Positions 62,474 to 64,000 of a DNA stretch of 64,000 nucleotides are shown piece after piece. This stretch comes from Chryseobacterium sp. FH1 (GTDB taxonomy: Bacteria > Bacteroidota > Bacteroidia > Flavobacteriales > Weeksellaceae), in contig NZ_JPLZ01000002.1 of the NCBI RefSeq assembly GCF_000735135.1, positions 412,317 through 476,316 of the forward strand, read 5' to 3'. Both the position numbers and the translations under genes were made by a program. The stretch's first letter is position 1, and each line of letters begins with the position of its first letter. Below the pieces are notes generated by a model. The model was given only the letters and a program-made list of their open reading frames with translations, was not told where the DNA came from and ran no database searches.

Positions 62474-64000
62474 ATGAAACTCAATCTCATTACTCAAAAA
62501 TATACGACGCTTTTTCCAGGTGACTTTTCTGGGAATACGATGCAAAGACAAACGCCCGACGTGATGTTTTGCACCGTCAAACCTGCCGATTTTGAAACGA
62601 CGGAATTGATTGACTTTAATGAAAATCTTGCCGAAGAAATTGGACTTGGGAAAATTGAAAATCAAACAGATAAAGATTTTCTCTCGGCTCAAAATCTTCC
62701 AGAAAATGTTCAGACTTATGCAACAGCGTATGCAGGTCATCAATTCGGAAATTGGGCTGGGCAATTGGGCGATGGAAGAGCAATCTATGCTGGTGAAATC
62801 CAAAATGGAAATCATCAAACCGAAATCCAATGGAAAGGCGCCGGAGCAACACCTTATTCCAGAACTGCCGACGGACGGGCTGTTCTCCGTTCCTCGATTA
62901 GGGAATATCTGATGAGTGAAGCGATGTTTTATCTCGGCGTTCCAACAACCCGTGCTTTGAGCCTTTCCAAAACGGGCGAAGATGTGATTCGTGATATTCA
63001 ATATTCTGGAAATCCGCAAAAGGAGCAAGGCGCAGTTGTGGTGAGAACCGCTGAGTCTTTTCTCAGATTCGGACATTTTGAATTGTTGTCGGCCAGAAAG
63101 CAAGGGGATTTGTTGAAGCAATTGGCGGATTACGCGATTGAAAATTTCTTCCCCGAAGTTTCCTCAGAAAATAATCCAACAAAATACATCGATTGGTTCC
63201 AAGCCATTTGCGACAGAACTTTGAAAATGATCATTGATTGGTATCGCGTCGGATTCGTTCACGGTGTGATGAACACAGATAATATGTCAATTCTCGGTTT
63301 GACCATTGATTATGGGCCTTATTCTATGATGGATGGATATGATTTGGAATTTACGCCAAACACCACAGATTTGCCGGGAAGGCGATATGCTTTTGGGAAA
63401 CAAGGTCAGATTTCACATTGGAACTTGGCAACTCTGGCGAATGCGATTTTTCCTTTGATTGATAATGCTGAGGTTTTAGAAAAGATCTTAGATGATTTCG
63501 GCAAGCAATTTTGGGTGAAACACGATAATATGCTGGCGGACAAATTTGGTTTTGATGAGGTTTTGGCTGAAGATGAAAAGTTTTTCACCGAATGGCAACA
63601 GATGATGCAGGATTTGAATCTCGATTACACCTTATTTTTCCAACAGCTGGAAAAACCAACTTCTGAAATTAAGACCGAAGATTTCAAAGATTGTTTTTAC
63701 CGAAATCTAAATGAAATTGAATTAAAAAAATTATCAGATTTCATCGAAAAATATCAAACGAGAAAACTTAAAAATAATATTTCAGAAAAAGAATCTTTAG
63801 ACTTAATGTCCGAAACAAATCCGAAATTCATTCTTAGAAATTATCTCTTGTATGAGGCGATTCAGGATGCGGAAAATGAGAATTATGAAATGTTCTTCAA
63901 ACTGAAAAAAGCTTTGGAAAATCCTTACGAAAATTTTTTTCCGGAGTTCAATAAAAAGCGACCTTCGAAGTATGATAATCAGACGGGAAGCAGTCAGTTG
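62474..64000 (+). CDS. selO: Protein adenylyltransferase SelO (3' end missing)
   Basis: SelO is a pseudokinase-fold enzyme that transfers AMP from ATP to target proteins. The frame is open for 509 codons to the window edge. Family motifs are AYAGHQFGNWAGQLGDGRA, KGAGATPYSRTADGRAVLR with the flipped ATP-site residues, HGVMNTDNMS and LTIDYGPYSMMDGYD, and HWNLATLANA. The family is ~515-520 residues here, so only a few codons are missing. The start MKLNLITQKY lies directly after the operon terminator. Confidence 0.93.
   Translation, partial: MKLNLITQKYTTLFPGDFSGNTMQRQTPDVMFCTVKPADFETTELIDFNENLAEEIGLGKIENQTDKDFLSAQNLPENVQTYATAYAGHQFGNWAGQLGDGRAIYAGEIQNGNHQTEIQWKGAGATPYSRTADGRAVLRSSIREYLMSEAMFYLGVPTTRALSLSKTGEDVIRDIQYSGNPQKEQGAVVVRTAESFLRFGHFELLSARKQGDLLKQLADYAIENFFPEVSSENNPTKYIDWFQAICDRTLKMIIDWYRVGFVHGVMNTDNMSILGLTIDYGPYSMMDGYDLEFTPNTTDLPGRRYAFGKQGQISHWNLATLANAIFPLIDNAEVLEKILDDFGKQFWVKHDNMLADKFGFDEVLAEDEKFFTEWQQMMQDLNLDYTLFFQQLEKPTSEIKTEDFKDCFYRNLNEIELKKLSDFIEKYQTRKLKNNISEKESLDLMSETNPKFILRNYLLYEAIQDAENENYEMFFKLKKALENPYENFFPEFNKKRPSKYDNQTGSSQL

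Noticed and set aside
1-64000. tRNA or rRNA genes, CRISPR arrays, insertion sequences, prophage
   Set aside because: No cloverleaf-like sequence, regular repeat-spacer array, transposase or phage gene was found by reading.

Overview
The window is chromosomal DNA of a flavobacterium, most likely Chryseobacterium or a near relative in the Weeksellaceae (inference). The support is: low G+C; a type IX secretion sorting domain and the gliding lipoprotein GldH; promoters with the Bacteroidetes -7 box TAnnTTTG and no clear Shine-Dalgarno; DUF4835, DUF5687, a Bacteroidetes-type omega subunit and a fused SpmA/SpmB protein; and the ricT-gldH-pbp1A order. I saw no tRNA, rRNA, CRISPR array, insertion sequence or phage gene.

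Layout. 0-7.8 kb: 3' part of ftsA, ftsZ, yqeY, a bacilliredoxin, prs, rplY and a GH3-family protein. 8.2-11 kb: an accessory run of small unknown membrane proteins. 11-21 kb: comM, manC and sprT-like genes on the minus strand; a TPR histidine kinase with a LuxR-type regulator, followed by a ComA-like palindrome, a promoter and a terminator that could make a small RNA; then elaA, engB, a hydrolase and the fused nucleoside-recognition protein. 21-24 kb: the methionine importer metNIQ behind a leader that encodes an 18-residue Met/Cys-rich peptide and ends in an intrinsic terminator. 24-32 kb: a T9SS-sorted protein, prfA, fumC, a Crp-like regulator, a Gdx-like exporter and a two-gene ABC system. 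32-43.7 kb: dnaB, a DUF4240 lipoprotein, rnhA, recN, a broken DUF4835 gene, coaBC, rpoZ, bamD and lepA. 43.7-50.3 kb: an accessory zone of unknown exported proteins, a broken lipoprotein gene, an M14 peptidase and a GH10 xylanase gene stopped by TGA. 50.5-64 kb: an M1 peptidase, coaX, tadA, an outer-membrane protein, an Rrf2 regulator, an SGNH hydrolase with a FadL-type porin, ricT-gldH-pbp1A, and selO running off the right end.

The genes are mostly housekeeping: division, translation, replication and repair, envelope assembly. The less explained parts are regulatory or repetitive: the metNIQ leader, the two-component/small-RNA locus, a family of interspersed structured repeats (four copies here) whose closing stem keeps pairing although its sequence changes, short hairpin repeats in gene gaps, and three genes broken by single-base events within 12 kb.
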